Shown piece after piece: positions 31,983-41,983 of a DNA stretch of 64,000 bases; within the stretch, counting starts at the first letter, position 1; each line of letters opens with the position of its first letter. Under the pieces are notes generated by a model, which searched no databases, was not told where the DNA came from, and worked only from the letters and a program-made list of their open reading frames with translations. The DNA lies in the NCBI GenBank assembly GCA_016199935.1, contig JACQFS010000015.1, positions 39,455 to 103,454 of the forward strand, written 5' to 3'. Position numbers and translations under genes: made by a program. The stretch is from Verrucomicrobiota bacterium. GTDB taxonomy: Bacteria > Verrucomicrobiota > Verrucomicrobiia > Limisphaerales > JACQFS01.

Positions 31983-33671
31983 TCAGTTTTGCTCCTGCTT
32001 CGCCTTGCCTTTGCCCTTTTTCTTCGCCTTGCCCTCACCGGCGGCGGGCGCGGTCTTGGCGACGAGCGTTTTCGTTTCCTCGGTGTGCTTGTTCCAGACC
32101 TGTTCGAGCTCGCGCACCTTGTCGGGCATTTGCGCGGCGAGGTTGTGCGACTCGGCGCGATCGGTTTTCAAATCGTAGAGCTCCCACGGATCGCCCTTCG
32201 CGGCGACGAGTTTCCAGTCGCCCACGCGCACAGCCTTGTTGTCCTCGTGCAGCCACCAGAGGTAATCGTGCGCCACGGTGCCGTCCTTTTTGAAAGCGGG
32301 CACGAGACTCTTGCCGGGCGCGGGCGGAACCGGCTCGCCGCCGAACACGGCGGGCTTCTTCGTGCCGGTCACTTCGAGCAGCGTCGGCACCACGTCAATG
32401 AGGTGCGCCGGGTTGTGGCGCAGCTCGCCGCGCGCCGCGATGCCCGCGGGCCAGTGGACGATGAACGACGTGCTGATGCCGCCCTCGTGGACCCACGTCT
32501 TGTGCCGGCGGAATGGCGTGTTGGCCGCGCTCGAAAATCCGGGGCCGAGGCAGAGGAAAGTTTTCGCCGAGCCCATCGGCGCCTGCTGGTCGTGGCCGTC
32601 GCCGCGCACCATGATCTCCGCACTCGCGCCGTTGTCGGAAAGGAACATGATGATCGTGTTGTCGAGCGCGCCCATCGCCTTCACCTGCGCGAGCACCTGG
32701 CCGATCTCCTGGTCCATGCGGTCCACCATCGCGGCGTGGATGGACATTTTCGTCGCCTGAAAATCCCGCTGCTCGGTGGTGAGCGTGGCCCACGGCACGG
32801 GGCGGTTGATCTCGCCGGGGCCGAGCTTCGCGATGTCCTCGGGGAAGGCGTAAGGCGGGCCGATGTTCACTTCGAGCGCGGAGAGAGTGGTGCTCACGAG
32901 GCCCATCTTTTTCTGCCGGCCGAAGCGCTCCTCGCGCATCACGTCCCAGCCCTTTTCGTATTTCCCCTTGTAGCGCGCGATGTCCGCGGCGGGTGCCTGC
33001 AACGGAAAATGCGGCGAGGTGAACGCGAGGTATTGGAAGAACGGCTGGCCGCTGAATTTCTCCGCGTGCTCCTTGAGGCACTTCACCGCGTGCGCCCCGG
33101 CGGCGGACGTGACGTAGTAATCGGGCGTCTGCACGTTCGGCACGCCGTCCTCGGTGTTGCCGGGAGCCTTGAAAAAATTGTTCTGCCCGCCGCCGATCTC
33201 GAACGAGTGATCGAAGCCGTTGTCCAGCGGCTTGCCGTCTATGTGCCACTTGCCCGAGTGGTAGCAGCGGTAGCCTTCGGCCTTGAGCATCGTGGAAAGG
33301 AGCGGCGCCCATTTCTGCCGCACGCCCTTGCCGCCGCCGCCGAGGCTCCCCAGCGAGTCGCGGTGAATCTGCTGCGCGTAGTAGCCCGTCATCAACGCGC
33401 CGCGCGACGGCCAGCAGCGCGCGGTGTTGTAGAATTGCGTGAAGCGCAGTCCGTTCTTCGCGAGCCCGTCGAGGTTCGGCGTCTGGATGTCGCCGCCGTA
33501 GCAACCGGGGTCGGAGTAGCCGAGGTCGTCGGCGACGATGAGGAGGATGTTCGGGCGCGCGGCGGCGGCGGCCGCAGAAGTATTCAGTATCCAGTGTTCA
33601 GTGTTCAGAAGCGCGAGCGCGACGAGCAGGATGAACCACGGACGGGCGGTGAACCGATTGGTCGAGTGCAT
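31983..33671 (-). CDS. Sulfatase (CWPSR)
   Basis: PNILLIVADDLGYSDPGCYGGDIQTPNLD, ARCWPSRGALMTGYY. Confidence 0.94.
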   Translation of the reverse strand: MHSTNRFTARPWFILLVALALLNTEHWILNTSAAAAAARPNILLIVADDLGYSDPGCYGGDIQTPNLDGLAKNGLRFTQFYNTARCWPSRGALMTGYYAQQIHRDSLGSLGGGGKGVRQKWAPLLSTMLKAEGYRCYHSGKWHIDGKPLDNGFDHSFEIGGGQNNFFKAPGNTEDGVPNVQTPDYYVTSAAGAHAVKCLKEHAEKFSGQPFFQYLAFTSPHFPLQAPAADIARYKGKYEKGWDVMREERFGRQKKMGLVSTTLSALEVNIGPPYAFPEDIAKLGPGEINRPVPWATLTTEQRDFQATKMSIHAAMVDRMDQEIGQVLAQVKAMGALDNTIIMFLSDNGASAEIMVRGDGHDQQAPMGSAKTFLCLGPGFSSAANTPFRRHKTWVHEGGISTSFIVHWPAGIAARGELRHNPAHLIDVVPTLLEVTGTKKPAVFGGEPVPPAPGKSLVPAFKKDGTVAHDYLWWLHEDNKAVRVGDWKLVAAKGDPWELYDLKTDRAESHNLAAQMPDKVRELEQVWNKHTEETKTLVAKTAPAAGEGKAKKKGKGKAKQEQN

Positions 33672-33722
33672 GAGATAGAGTGTTGGTCACTGACTGAATA
33701 CTGAACACTGAAAACTGATCAC
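33579..33722. repeat. Inverted pair of 'ACTGAATACTGAACACTGA' word repeats flanking and entering the sulfatase start
   Basis: 33579-33608 agtattcagtatccagtgttcagtgttcag is opposed to 33690-33722 ctgactgaatactgaacactgaaaactgatcac. Confidence 0.85.
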
Positions 33723-35539
33723 TTCGGCTTCAACGTGAGCGTCACCAGCCGCACATCCATCACGTTCTTGCCGGGAATCTCCAGCGCGCGGAGCGTGAGC
33801 AGGCCCCGCCCTCTTTCCAGTTTCATCGCGCCGAGATTCAGCGCGTGGAACTCCTTCATGATGGACTCGCCCTTGCGCGGCACGCGGTCCTGATTGTCAA
33901 TCAGCGGCGGATCCCAGCCGGGCGCGACTTTGCCCGCGGACTTCGCGCCGTTGAAACTCAACTCCACCGTCGCGCCCGCGTCGGCGAGCGGGCAGGTGTA
34001 GTAAATCGTCGCGTCGTATTCGCCCGTCGTGTTCACCGCGATGTCCCACGTCATCGAATCGTCGAGCGATTTCCAATTCACGAAATAGGAGCAATTCGGC
34101 GCGCCCGAGCTGCGCGTCACGGTGCCGTGCGCCACGCCGTCGCGCGCGGGCAGCGGCGTCATCGGAAATTCCGCGTAGCCGACGGGATACGGCCGGTCGT
34201 CGTCGAGCTTCGCCTCAGCTTTCGCCTTCGCCTTGCCCTTGGCTTTGCCCTTTCCCTCCGCGACCGGCGGCGCGCTGACCGTGCCCAGGACTTCCTTCCG
34301 CCAATCCGCCACCGCCAGCCGCAGGCGCGCGGCGACGTCCGGCTCCTTCGCCGCGATGTCCGTCCGCTGCGTCGGATCGGCGACCATGTCGAACAGCGCG
34401 TTGGTCCGGTCGAGGCGGTAGCGCTGCGTGCGCACGCTCACCGGGCCGCTGTTGTAGGAAAAAATCATGCGGTCAGGCCAGTCCACACGCGCGCCGAGCA
34501 GCAGCGGCGAAAGGTCCTTTCCATCGAGCGGCTTCGTGCCGACGCGCGGGATGCCGGCGAGGCTCGTGAGCGTCGGCAGCAGATCAATCGCGCCGGCGAT
34601 TTCGCGGACGCTCGTGCCGGGTTTGATTTTGCCCGGCCAGCGGATGAGAAACGGCACGCGCACGCCGCCTTCCTCCGTCATGCCTTTGCGGCCTTTCATG
34701 CCGCCGTTCCAACGCCACGAGTTCGGGCCGTTGTCGGAGAAATAAATCACGATGGTGTTGTCGGCGAGCTTGAGCTGATCGAGCCGCTTGAGCACGCGGC
34801 CGACATTCCAGTCGAGATTCTCGACCATCGCGAGCGCGCAACGCGTCACGGGCAGATCCTCATTCGCGCCGTCCTGGCTGCGCATCGGGATGGGCGCGTC
34901 CTTGAAGCGGTTCCAGTATTCGTCCGGCACGCAGAACGGCGAGTGCGGCGTGTTGAACGGCAGGTAGCAGAGGAACGGGCGCGATTTATTTTTCTCGATG
35001 AACTCCATCGCGTGGTCCGTGAGATCGTCGGCGATGTAGCCCTTGCCGCGGACGAACTGCCCGTTGTGCTCCAGCGGTGGGTCGAAATATTCGCCCCAAT
35101 GGCCGGAGGTGAAGCCGTAGTATTCGTCGAAGCCGCGCGCGTTCGGGTGATACGGCCACTGGGAGCCGTTGTGCCATTTGCCGAAGGCGCCGGTCGCGTA
35201 GCCCGCGGCCTTGAACGCGTCCGCGACGGTCCGCTCGTCGAGGTTGAGCCGCTCCTGCCCGGTCGAGACGCCGCGCACGCCGCCGCGCGAGTGGTAGCGG
35301 CCGGTGAGAAATTCCGCGCGCGTCGGCGAGCACAGCGGGCAGACGTAGAAGCGGTCGAACGCCGCGCCGGCGCGCCCGAGCGCGTCAATGTTCGGCGTCT
35401 TGATGTTCGTGTTGCCGTTGAACGAGTAGTCGCCCCAGCCCGAGTCATCGGCGAGCAGGATGAGGATGTTGGGCGGGCGCGCGGCGGCAAACGCATCGCC
35501 GACCAAACCCAGGAGCAGCAGCAGTAATAATTTTTTCAT
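33719..35539 (-). CDS. Sulfatase (CSPTR) with Lys/Ala-rich linker and C-terminal accessory domain
   Basis: PNILILLADDSGWGDYSFNGN, PLCSPTRAEFLTGRYHSRGG; GKGKAKGKAKAKAEAK linker; ATG at 35539. Confidence 0.93.
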   Translation of the reverse strand: MKKLLLLLLLGLVGDAFAAARPPNILILLADDSGWGDYSFNGNTNIKTPNIDALGRAGAAFDRFYVCPLCSPTRAEFLTGRYHSRGGVRGVSTGQERLNLDERTVADAFKAAGYATGAFGKWHNGSQWPYHPNARGFDEYYGFTSGHWGEYFDPPLEHNGQFVRGKGYIADDLTDHAMEFIEKNKSRPFLCYLPFNTPHSPFCVPDEYWNRFKDAPIPMRSQDGANEDLPVTRCALAMVENLDWNVGRVLKRLDQLKLADNTIVIYFSDNGPNSWRWNGGMKGRKGMTEEGGVRVPFLIRWPGKIKPGTSVREIAGAIDLLPTLTSLAGIPRVGTKPLDGKDLSPLLLGARVDWPDRMIFSYNSGPVSVRTQRYRLDRTNALFDMVADPTQRTDIAAKEPDVAARLRLAVADWRKEVLGTVSAPPVAEGKGKAKGKAKAKAEAKLDDDRPYPVGYAEFPMTPLPARDGVAHGTVTRSSGAPNCSYFVNWKSLDDSMTWDIAVNTTGEYDATIYYTCPLADAGATVELSFNGAKSAGKVAPGWDPPLIDNQDRVPRKGESIMKEFHALNLGAMKLERGRGLLTLRALEIPGKNVMDVRLVTLTLKPK

Positions 35540-35638
35540 AACGGAACGACGCGGCAGACGCTGGCCGCAAGTCAAAGGCTACGGCGCGATTCAAACAGGC
35601 GGCGGCGGAAATGCAATGTCACGGAGCGCGGCAACCTC

Positions 35639-35665
35639 GTAGGGCAGGCAGGATGCCTGCCCTAC
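35639..35665. repeat. Palindrome gtagggcaggca-gga-tgcctgccctac
   Basis: Perfect 12-bp arms; shares the gtagggcagg...cctgccctac words with the element at 24191-24305; one nucleotide from the DUF1501 stop codon. Confidence 0.85.
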
Positions 35666-35666
35666 C

Positions 35667-37127
35667 TCACGCCATGATCTCCCTGATCGGCTGCGCGCCC
35701 TCGACGCCGCTGAGGCGAACGTCCAGGCCCTGGAATTTCACACTGAGCCGGTTGTGATCCACGCCGAGCAACTTCAGCATCGTCGCGTGGAGCGCGTGGA
35801 CGTCGATCTTGTTTTCCACAGCAGCGTAGCCGAGTTCATCGGTGGCGCCGTAAACGAGCCCGCCCTTGATACCGCCGCCAGCCAGCCAGACGGTGAAGCC
35901 GGCGTTGTGATGGTCGCGCCCGCTGCCGCCCTGGCTCATCGGCGTGCGGCCGAACTCGCCCGCCCACACGATGAGCGTGTCGTCGAGCATCCCGCGCTGC
36001 TTGAGATCGGTGATGAGCGCCATGCACGCACGATCAATTTCCTCCGCCTTGAACGCGATGCCCTCCTTCACGCCGCCGTGATGATCCCAATCCTTGTGAT
36101 AAAGCTGGATGAAGCGCACGCCGCGCTCCGCAAGCCGGCGCGCGAGTAGGCAGTTGGAGGCGAAGGAACCGTCGCCCGGTTTGCAGCCGTAAAGATCGAG
36201 CACGCCCGCGGATTCCTTCGCGGTGTCCATCAACTCCGGCACGCTCATCTGCATCTGGAACGCCATCTCGTATTGCGCGATGCGCGCGGAAATTTCCGGA
36301 TCGTCCACGAGCCGGTCGTGCTTCGCGTTGAGCGCGTTCACTGCCTTCACCACGTCGCCCTGCTGGTCGCGCGTGACGCCCGGCGGCGTGCCGAGATAGA
36401 GCACCGGGTCACCCTTGCCCCGAAGCTGCACGCCCTGAAACCGGCTCGGCAAAAATCCCGCGGACCATTGCCGCGCGGCGATGGGTTGGTTCTGCCCACC
36501 CTTGCCGAGCGACGTGAGCACCACGAAGCCCGGCAGGTCCGTCGCGTCGGTGCCGAGGCCGTAAACCGTCCACGCGCCCATGCTCGGCCGGCCGGCGATT
36601 TGCGAACCGGTGTTCATGAACATGTGCGCCGGGTCGTGATTGATCGCCTCGGTCGTCATCGAGCGGATGATGCACATCTCGTCGATGACCGAGCCGAGGT
36701 GCGGGAACAGTTCGCAAATCTCCGTGCCATTCCTGCCGAACTTTTTGAACGGATGCTGCGGCCCGAAGCATTTCAGCTCCTTGCCCTGCAACTGCGCTAT
36801 CTGCTTTCCCCTCGTGAACGACTCCGGCATCGGCTTCCCGTCCATCTCGGCAAGCTTCGGCTTGTAATCAAACGTCTCGAGATGCGACGGCCCGCCCGCC
36901 ATCGAAAGCCAGATCACGCGCCTGGCCTTCGGCGCGAAATGCAGCGGGTTGATGACGCCGGCGAGGCTTGGCCTGGCGGTGGATTTTTTCGCGGCGGCGT
37001 TCAGGAGATTCGGCTGAAGCAACGACGCGAGCGCGAGCGCACCCACGCCCTGGGACGCGCGGCCGAGGAAAACGCGGCGGGTCTGCCGCTGGGCGGCGAG
37101 TTGTCGGAGTTCGGAGGAGAGGTTCAT
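35667..37127 (-). CDS. DUF1501 domain-containing secreted protein (Tat-like signal)
   Basis: TRRVFLGRASQGVGALALASLL, VIWLSMAGGPSHLETFDYKPKLAEMDGKPMP. Confidence 0.92.
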   Translation of the reverse strand: MNLSSELRQLAAQRQTRRVFLGRASQGVGALALASLLQPNLLNAAAKKSTARPSLAGVINPLHFAPKARRVIWLSMAGGPSHLETFDYKPKLAEMDGKPMPESFTRGKQIAQLQGKELKCFGPQHPFKKFGRNGTEICELFPHLGSVIDEMCIIRSMTTEAINHDPAHMFMNTGSQIAGRPSMGAWTVYGLGTDATDLPGFVVLTSLGKGGQNQPIAARQWSAGFLPSRFQGVQLRGKGDPVLYLGTPPGVTRDQQGDVVKAVNALNAKHDRLVDDPEISARIAQYEMAFQMQMSVPELMDTAKESAGVLDLYGCKPGDGSFASNCLLARRLAERGVRFIQLYHKDWDHHGGVKEGIAFKAEEIDRACMALITDLKQRGMLDDTLIVWAGEFGRTPMSQGGSGRDHHNAGFTVWLAGGGIKGGLVYGATDELGYAAVENKIDVHALHATMLKLLGVDHNRLSVKFQGLDVRLSGVEGAQPIREIMA

Positions 37128-37130
37128 CGG

Positions 37131-40100
37131 TCAGGAGCGGGTGATGGTTTCGTGTAAATTGATGATGACGCGCGCGACGCTGGTCCACGCGGCGAGTTCG
37201 GTCTGGTTCAAATCCGTCGGCGGCGCGGACAGTCCGACTTTCAGCAACGCCTCCGCCGCCTTCGCATCCTTCGCGTATTCGGCCAGATGCTTGTCGAGCA
37301 AAGCGCGGATCGTCTTCAACTCATCCGCACGCGGCGCGCGGGCGAGGGCCTGACGCCACGCCCACGTGATCCGCGCGTCGGCATCCTGGCCGCCCTCGCG
37401 CACGATGCGCGTGGCGAAGGCGCGCGCGGCCTCGACGTAGCTCGGGTCGTTGAGCAGCACGAGCGCCTGCTGCGGGATGTTCGAACGGTTGCGGTCGGCG
37501 GCGCATTCCTCGCGGCTCGGCGCGTCGAACGCGACCATGCTCGGGTGCAAAAAGCTCCGCTGCCACCACGTGTAGAGGCCGCGGCGATACTGGTCTTCGC
37601 CCTTGCTCGCGTCGTAGGCGCGCACGGGGAAGTTGAGATTCTCCCAATAACCATCGGGCTGATACGGCTTGACGCTCGGCCCGCCGATTTTCGCGACGAG
37701 CAGGCCGGAGACGGCGAGCGCGTTGTCGCGGACGAGTTCGGCGTCGAGCCGCCAGCGGCTCTGGCGGGCGAGTTCGCGATTGTAGGGATCGCGCGCGGCG
37801 AGTTCCTTGGTCGCGGTGGAAACCTGCCGGTAGGTCTGGCTGTTCACGATGGTGCGCACGAGGCGCTTCACGTCCCAGCCGCTGTCGCGGAAGTCAGCGG
37901 CGAGCCAGTCGAGCAGCGCGGGATTTGCCGGCGGCTCGCCCTGCGCGCCGAGGTCATCGAGCATTTTCGAGAGGCCGGTGCCGAAGAATTGTTTCCACAC
38001 GCGGTTCACGAACACGCGCGCCGTGAGCGGGTTCTCGCGCCACACGATCCACTCGGCGAGATCAAGACGCGTCGGCGCATTGGTGGAAGTGCGCGCGGGC
38101 TTCGGGAGAAACGCCGGCAGCGCGGCCTGCATCACCGGGCCGCTGTCATCCATCCAGTTGCCGCGCGGCAGAATGCGGACGGTGCGATTCGTCTCGGCGC
38201 GCACCGACACGATGCACTTGGGCGCGGCGGTCTCGAAATCCTTCTTCTCCTTCTCGGCGCTCGCGATCTTCGCGCGCAAGTCGGCGAGCTGCGGCGCGAT
38301 CTGTTTGAACTGCTGTTCCAGCTTCGTCCGCTGCGCCGCGGTGCGTTTCGCCGGTTCGACTTTCAAAATGTCCGCGATGTCCTTCGCCGGCACCGTGGCG
38401 GCGGGCGCGCGCACGGGCTTGGGCGCGGTGGTGGCGCTGAGGCGGAGGTTGCGCATCTCGTGGTTCTCGCCCCATGCGAATTTCAGCACGAAGGTCAGCG
38501 GCGTCTTCGCGTCGGCGTTCAACTCCTCCTCCGCCTCCAGATACAGCGCCTGATCCGCGCCCGTCGCGCCGAGCACGGCCCAGCCATTTTCTTTTTTATC
38601 CGCGATGCCATCAATCGCCGCCTCCGCCGGATAGCCCGACTGCTCGAAGGTCGCACTCGCGTTCGCCAGCTTCACTGGCTCCTTGCCGGCGGTGAGGCTG
38701 ATTTCGCTCAGCACAAAATTCCCGTTCGCCGCAAGGCCGACGGACGCGTCCTTTTCCTTCAGCGCCTGGAGGCGGAAGCCGGTCACGCCCTTGAGCGGCA
38801 CGTTGACGGTGATTCGATAGACGGCGGTGCCATCGTTCTGGCCGCGCGCGTTGAGTTTCTCGTTGAGCTTCGCGGATACGAGGCCGTCCTTGTCCGTCGT
38901 GAGCGCGATGCTTTTCTTTTCGGAAACAGCTTTCGCCGGCTTCAGCACCGTCCATTGCCCCTCGCTCGCGACGGCCTCGGCGGCGGCGGCTTCCCACTTC
39001 GACTGCGCGTCTGCGAGTTCGGGATGCGGCGCGTTGAACTCCTTCTGCGACGCGGCAAGGCGCGTCTCGATGCCGCCGAGTTTTTTCTGATCATCAGCGG
39101 AGAGCACGAGCATCCCGTCCTCGCGCCGGCCGATGATGCCTTCCTTGAGGTCGGCGAAGAACGCGCCCATCGAGTAGAAATCGCGCGACGTGATCGGGTC
39201 GAACTTGTGGTCGTGACATTGCGTGCAGCCGATGGTCTGGCCGAGCCACACGCTGCCGACGGCGCGGACGCGGTCGGTGAGATAGCGCGCCTCGTAGTCC
39301 TTCGCCTGCGCGCCGCCTTCTTCGGTGGTGAGCAACAGGCGGTTGAAAGCGGAGCCGACCTTCTGCTCCTGGCCGCTGTTCGGGATGAGGTCGCCGGCGA
39401 GCTGCTCGCGCGTGAACTGGTCGAAGGGCTTGTTGTCGTTGAACGCGCGAATGACGTAATCGCGATACGGCCAGACGTTGCGCGGCGTGTCGGAGTGATA
39501 ACCAATCGTGTCCGCGTAACGCACCACGTCGAGCCAGCCGATGGCCATGCGCTCGCCGTAATGCGGCGAGGCGAGGAGTTGCTCGACGAGCTTCGCGCAG
39601 GCATCGGTCGATTTGTCGGCGACAAATGCGTCCACGTCCTCCGGCCTCGGCGGCAGGCCGGTGAGATCGAACGCGAGCCGGCGCGCGAGCGTGCGGCGGC
39701 CGGCCTCGGGCGAGGGCCTGAGTTTGATTTCCTTCAACCGTTGCTGGACGAGGAAGTCCACGCCGTTCGCGCCCGCGGGAACGGAGGGCTTCACGAGCGG
39801 TGTGTAGCTCCAGTGCGCCTCATACTTCGCGCCCTGCGCGACCCAGCGCTTGAACAAATCCTTCTGCGCCGGCGTGAACGTCTTGTGCGCGTCCGGTGGC
39901 GGCATGAGGTCGTCGGTGTCCTTGGTGAAGATTCGCTTGATGATTTCGGATTTCTCCGGCTTGCCGGGGACGATGGGAATCTCGCCGGACTTCGCGGGCT
40001 TGAGCGCCTCGTCGCGGAGGTCGAGGCGGAGGTTGGCTTTGCGCGCCTTCGCGTCGGGGCCGTGGCAGTGGAAGCACGTGTCCGACATGATGGGGCGGAT

Positions 40101-40202
40101 GTCGCGGTTGAACTTCACCTCGTGCTTCGCGGCACCGAACGCGGCGATGGCTGGGAGCGCCACGGTGACGAGCGTTAGCAAACTTCGGCTGCGAAAAATC
40201 AT
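37131..40202 (-). CDS. DUF1549/DUF1553 protein with planctomycete-type cytochrome c domain
   Basis: FNRDIRPIMSDTCFHCHGPDAKARKANLRLD, CTQCHDHKFDPI; ATG at 40202 precedes a signal peptide. Confidence 0.92.
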   Translation of the reverse strand: MIFRSRSLLTLVTVALPAIAAFGAAKHEVKFNRDIRPIMSDTCFHCHGPDAKARKANLRLDLRDEALKPAKSGEIPIVPGKPEKSEIIKRIFTKDTDDLMPPPDAHKTFTPAQKDLFKRWVAQGAKYEAHWSYTPLVKPSVPAGANGVDFLVQQRLKEIKLRPSPEAGRRTLARRLAFDLTGLPPRPEDVDAFVADKSTDACAKLVEQLLASPHYGERMAIGWLDVVRYADTIGYHSDTPRNVWPYRDYVIRAFNDNKPFDQFTREQLAGDLIPNSGQEQKVGSAFNRLLLTTEEGGAQAKDYEARYLTDRVRAVGSVWLGQTIGCTQCHDHKFDPITSRDFYSMGAFFADLKEGIIGRREDGMLVLSADDQKKLGGIETRLAASQKEFNAPHPELADAQSKWEAAAAEAVASEGQWTVLKPAKAVSEKKSIALTTDKDGLVSAKLNEKLNARGQNDGTAVYRITVNVPLKGVTGFRLQALKEKDASVGLAANGNFVLSEISLTAGKEPVKLANASATFEQSGYPAEAAIDGIADKKENGWAVLGATGADQALYLEAEEELNADAKTPLTFVLKFAWGENHEMRNLRLSATTAPKPVRAPAATVPAKDIADILKVEPAKRTAAQRTKLEQQFKQIAPQLADLRAKIASAEKEKKDFETAAPKCIVSVRAETNRTVRILPRGNWMDDSGPVMQAALPAFLPKPARTSTNAPTRLDLAEWIVWRENPLTARVFVNRVWKQFFGTGLSKMLDDLGAQGEPPANPALLDWLAADFRDSGWDVKRLVRTIVNSQTYRQVSTATKELAARDPYNRELARQSRWRLDAELVRDNALAVSGLLVAKIGGPSVKPYQPDGYWENLNFPVRAYDASKGEDQYRRGLYTWWQRSFLHPSMVAFDAPSREECAADRNRSNIPQQALVLLNDPSYVEAARAFATRIVREGGQDADARITWAWRQALARAPRADELKTIRALLDKHLAEYAKDAKAAEALLKVGLSAPPTDLNQTELAAWTSVARVIINLHETITRS

Positions 40203-40327
40203 AGGCGGCTTTGGGTCTCTGGCTTTGGACGATGTGCGGCGGAACAATCGCAGAAGATTTTGCGGTAAGCCATGCACCAGATTTGCGCGGCCCATGCAAA
40301 ATCCTGCGACGGGTGAAAGCAGAGATT

Positions 40328-40370
40328 AGGCGAAAAATTGGGGCGAAAAATAGATCAGAATTTTTCGCCT
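40328..40370. promoter_or_regulatory. AT-rich perfect 12-bp inverted repeat (aggcgaaaaatt...aatttttcgcct)
   Basis: Arms 40328-40339 and 40359-40370 are exact reverse complements, in the gap between DUF1501 (40391) and DUF1553 (start 40202). Confidence 0.6.
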
Positions 40371-40390
40371 GAATCCGGCCGGCTGTTTTG

Positions 40391-41884
40391 CTACGCGATG
40401 ATTTCCGTCACCGGCTTCGCGCCTTCGACGCCGGTGAGGCGCGCGTCGAGGCCCTGGAATTTGTAGGTGAGCCGGTTGTGGTCAATACCCAGCAGGCGCA
40501 GCATCGTGGCGTGGAGATCGTAGATGCTCACGGGGTTGCTCACGATGTTGTAGGAGTAATCGTCCGTCTCGCCGAGACTCACGCCGGGTTTGATGCCGCC
40601 GCCCGCCAGGAAAACAGTGAAGCAACGCGGGTGATGGTCACGTCCGTAATTCTCCGCGGTGAGCGTGCCTTGCGAGTAAATCGTGCGGCCGAATTCGCCA
40701 CCCCAGATGATCAACGTGTCGTCGAGCAGGCCGCGTTGCTTGAGATCTTTGATCAGCGCGGTCGTCGGCTGATCAGTGTCGTTGCACTGGCCTTTGATCG
40801 CCTTCGGCAAACCGCCGTGGTGATCCCAGCCCATGTGGAAAAGCTGCACGAAGCGCACATCGCGCTCGGCGAGTCGGCGGGCGAGGAGGCAGTTCGCGGC
40901 GTAGGTGCCGGGCGTCTTCACCTCGGGGCCATACATTTCGAGCACGCTCGCCGGCTCCTTCGAGATGTCCGTGAGGTCGGGCACGCTGGCCTGCATGCGG
41001 AAGGCCATCTCGTATTGCGCGATGCGCGCCGTAATTTCCGGATCACCCATCGCGGCATGGCGGTTGCGATTGAGCGCGGCGAGTTCGTCGAGCGTCTCGC
41101 GCCGCGTCGCGCGGTCCACGCCGGGCGGGTTGGAGAGGTAAAGGACGGGGTCGCCGGTGTTGCGGAACTTCACGCCCTGATGCTGCGTCGGCAAAAAGCC
41201 GCTGCTCCACAGGCGGTCGTAGAGCGGCTGGTCATCTTTCCGTCCTGTCCCGAACGACGTGAGCACGACGTAGGCGGGCAAATCCTTGCACTCGCTGCCG
41301 AGGCCGTAGCTGAGCCACGACCCCATGCTCGGAAAACCCGCGAGCTGCCGGCCCGTCTGGAAGAACGTGATGGCCGGGTCGTGATTGATGGCCTCGGTGT
41401 GCATGGACTTGATGAAGCACAAGTCGTCCACCGTGGTCGCGAGGTGCGGCATCAACTCGCTGAGCCACGCGCCGCTTTTCCCGTGTTGGGCGAATTTGAA
41501 AATGCTAGGCGCGACTGGGAAATTTTTCTGGCCCGAGGTCATCGTTGTGAGCCGCTGGCCCTTGCGGATCGAGTCGGGCAATTCCTCGCTGCGCTTGCCG
41601 GCGAGCTGCGGCTTTGGGTCGAACAGGTCCATCTGCGACGGCGCGCCCGACTGGAAGAGGTAGATGACGCGCCTGGCCTTGATCGGAAAATGCGGATAGC
41701 CCGCGAGCGCGCCGGCCGGGCCGCCAGCTTTGGGTGCACCCGCGGCGAAAAGATTTTCATCGAGCAACGAACCGAGCGCCGCGAGTCCGAGCCCCGCCGC
41801 CGAGCGCGACAGGAACGTGCGCCGCGTTAGCGCCTTCCGCGTGGCGGCATCGAGGCCGAGGAATTGATGGTCGTTGCAGTTCAT
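40391..41884 (-). CDS. DUF1501 domain-containing secreted protein
   Basis: [44 protein letters not shown]; Met at 41884 ([10 protein letters not shown]). Confidence 0.92.
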   Translation of the reverse strand: MNCNDHQFLGLDAATRKALTRRTFLSRSAAGLGLAALGSLLDENLFAAGAPKAGGPAGALAGYPHFPIKARRVIYLFQSGAPSQMDLFDPKPQLAGKRSEELPDSIRKGQRLTTMTSGQKNFPVAPSIFKFAQHGKSGAWLSELMPHLATTVDDLCFIKSMHTEAINHDPAITFFQTGRQLAGFPSMGSWLSYGLGSECKDLPAYVVLTSFGTGRKDDQPLYDRLWSSGFLPTQHQGVKFRNTGDPVLYLSNPPGVDRATRRETLDELAALNRNRHAAMGDPEITARIAQYEMAFRMQASVPDLTDISKEPASVLEMYGPEVKTPGTYAANCLLARRLAERDVRFVQLFHMGWDHHGGLPKAIKGQCNDTDQPTTALIKDLKQRGLLDDTLIIWGGEFGRTIYSQGTLTAENYGRDHHPRCFTVFLAGGGIKPGVSLGETDDYSYNIVSNPVSIYDLHATMLRLLGIDHNRLTYKFQGLDARLTGVEGAKPVTEIIA

Positions 41885-41983
41885 GCGTTTCGCTGGCGGT
41901 CGCAGATTTTCTCTCAAATAGACAGCCACAGGTCGTGTTCGTATTCACGACGCCACGACGTGCGACTTGACTGGCGTTGCCGG

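Noticed and set aside
37287-40178. 963-aa ORF on the plus strand opposite the second DUF1549/DUF1553 gene
   Set aside because: Shadow ORF of a confidently identified minus-strand gene.
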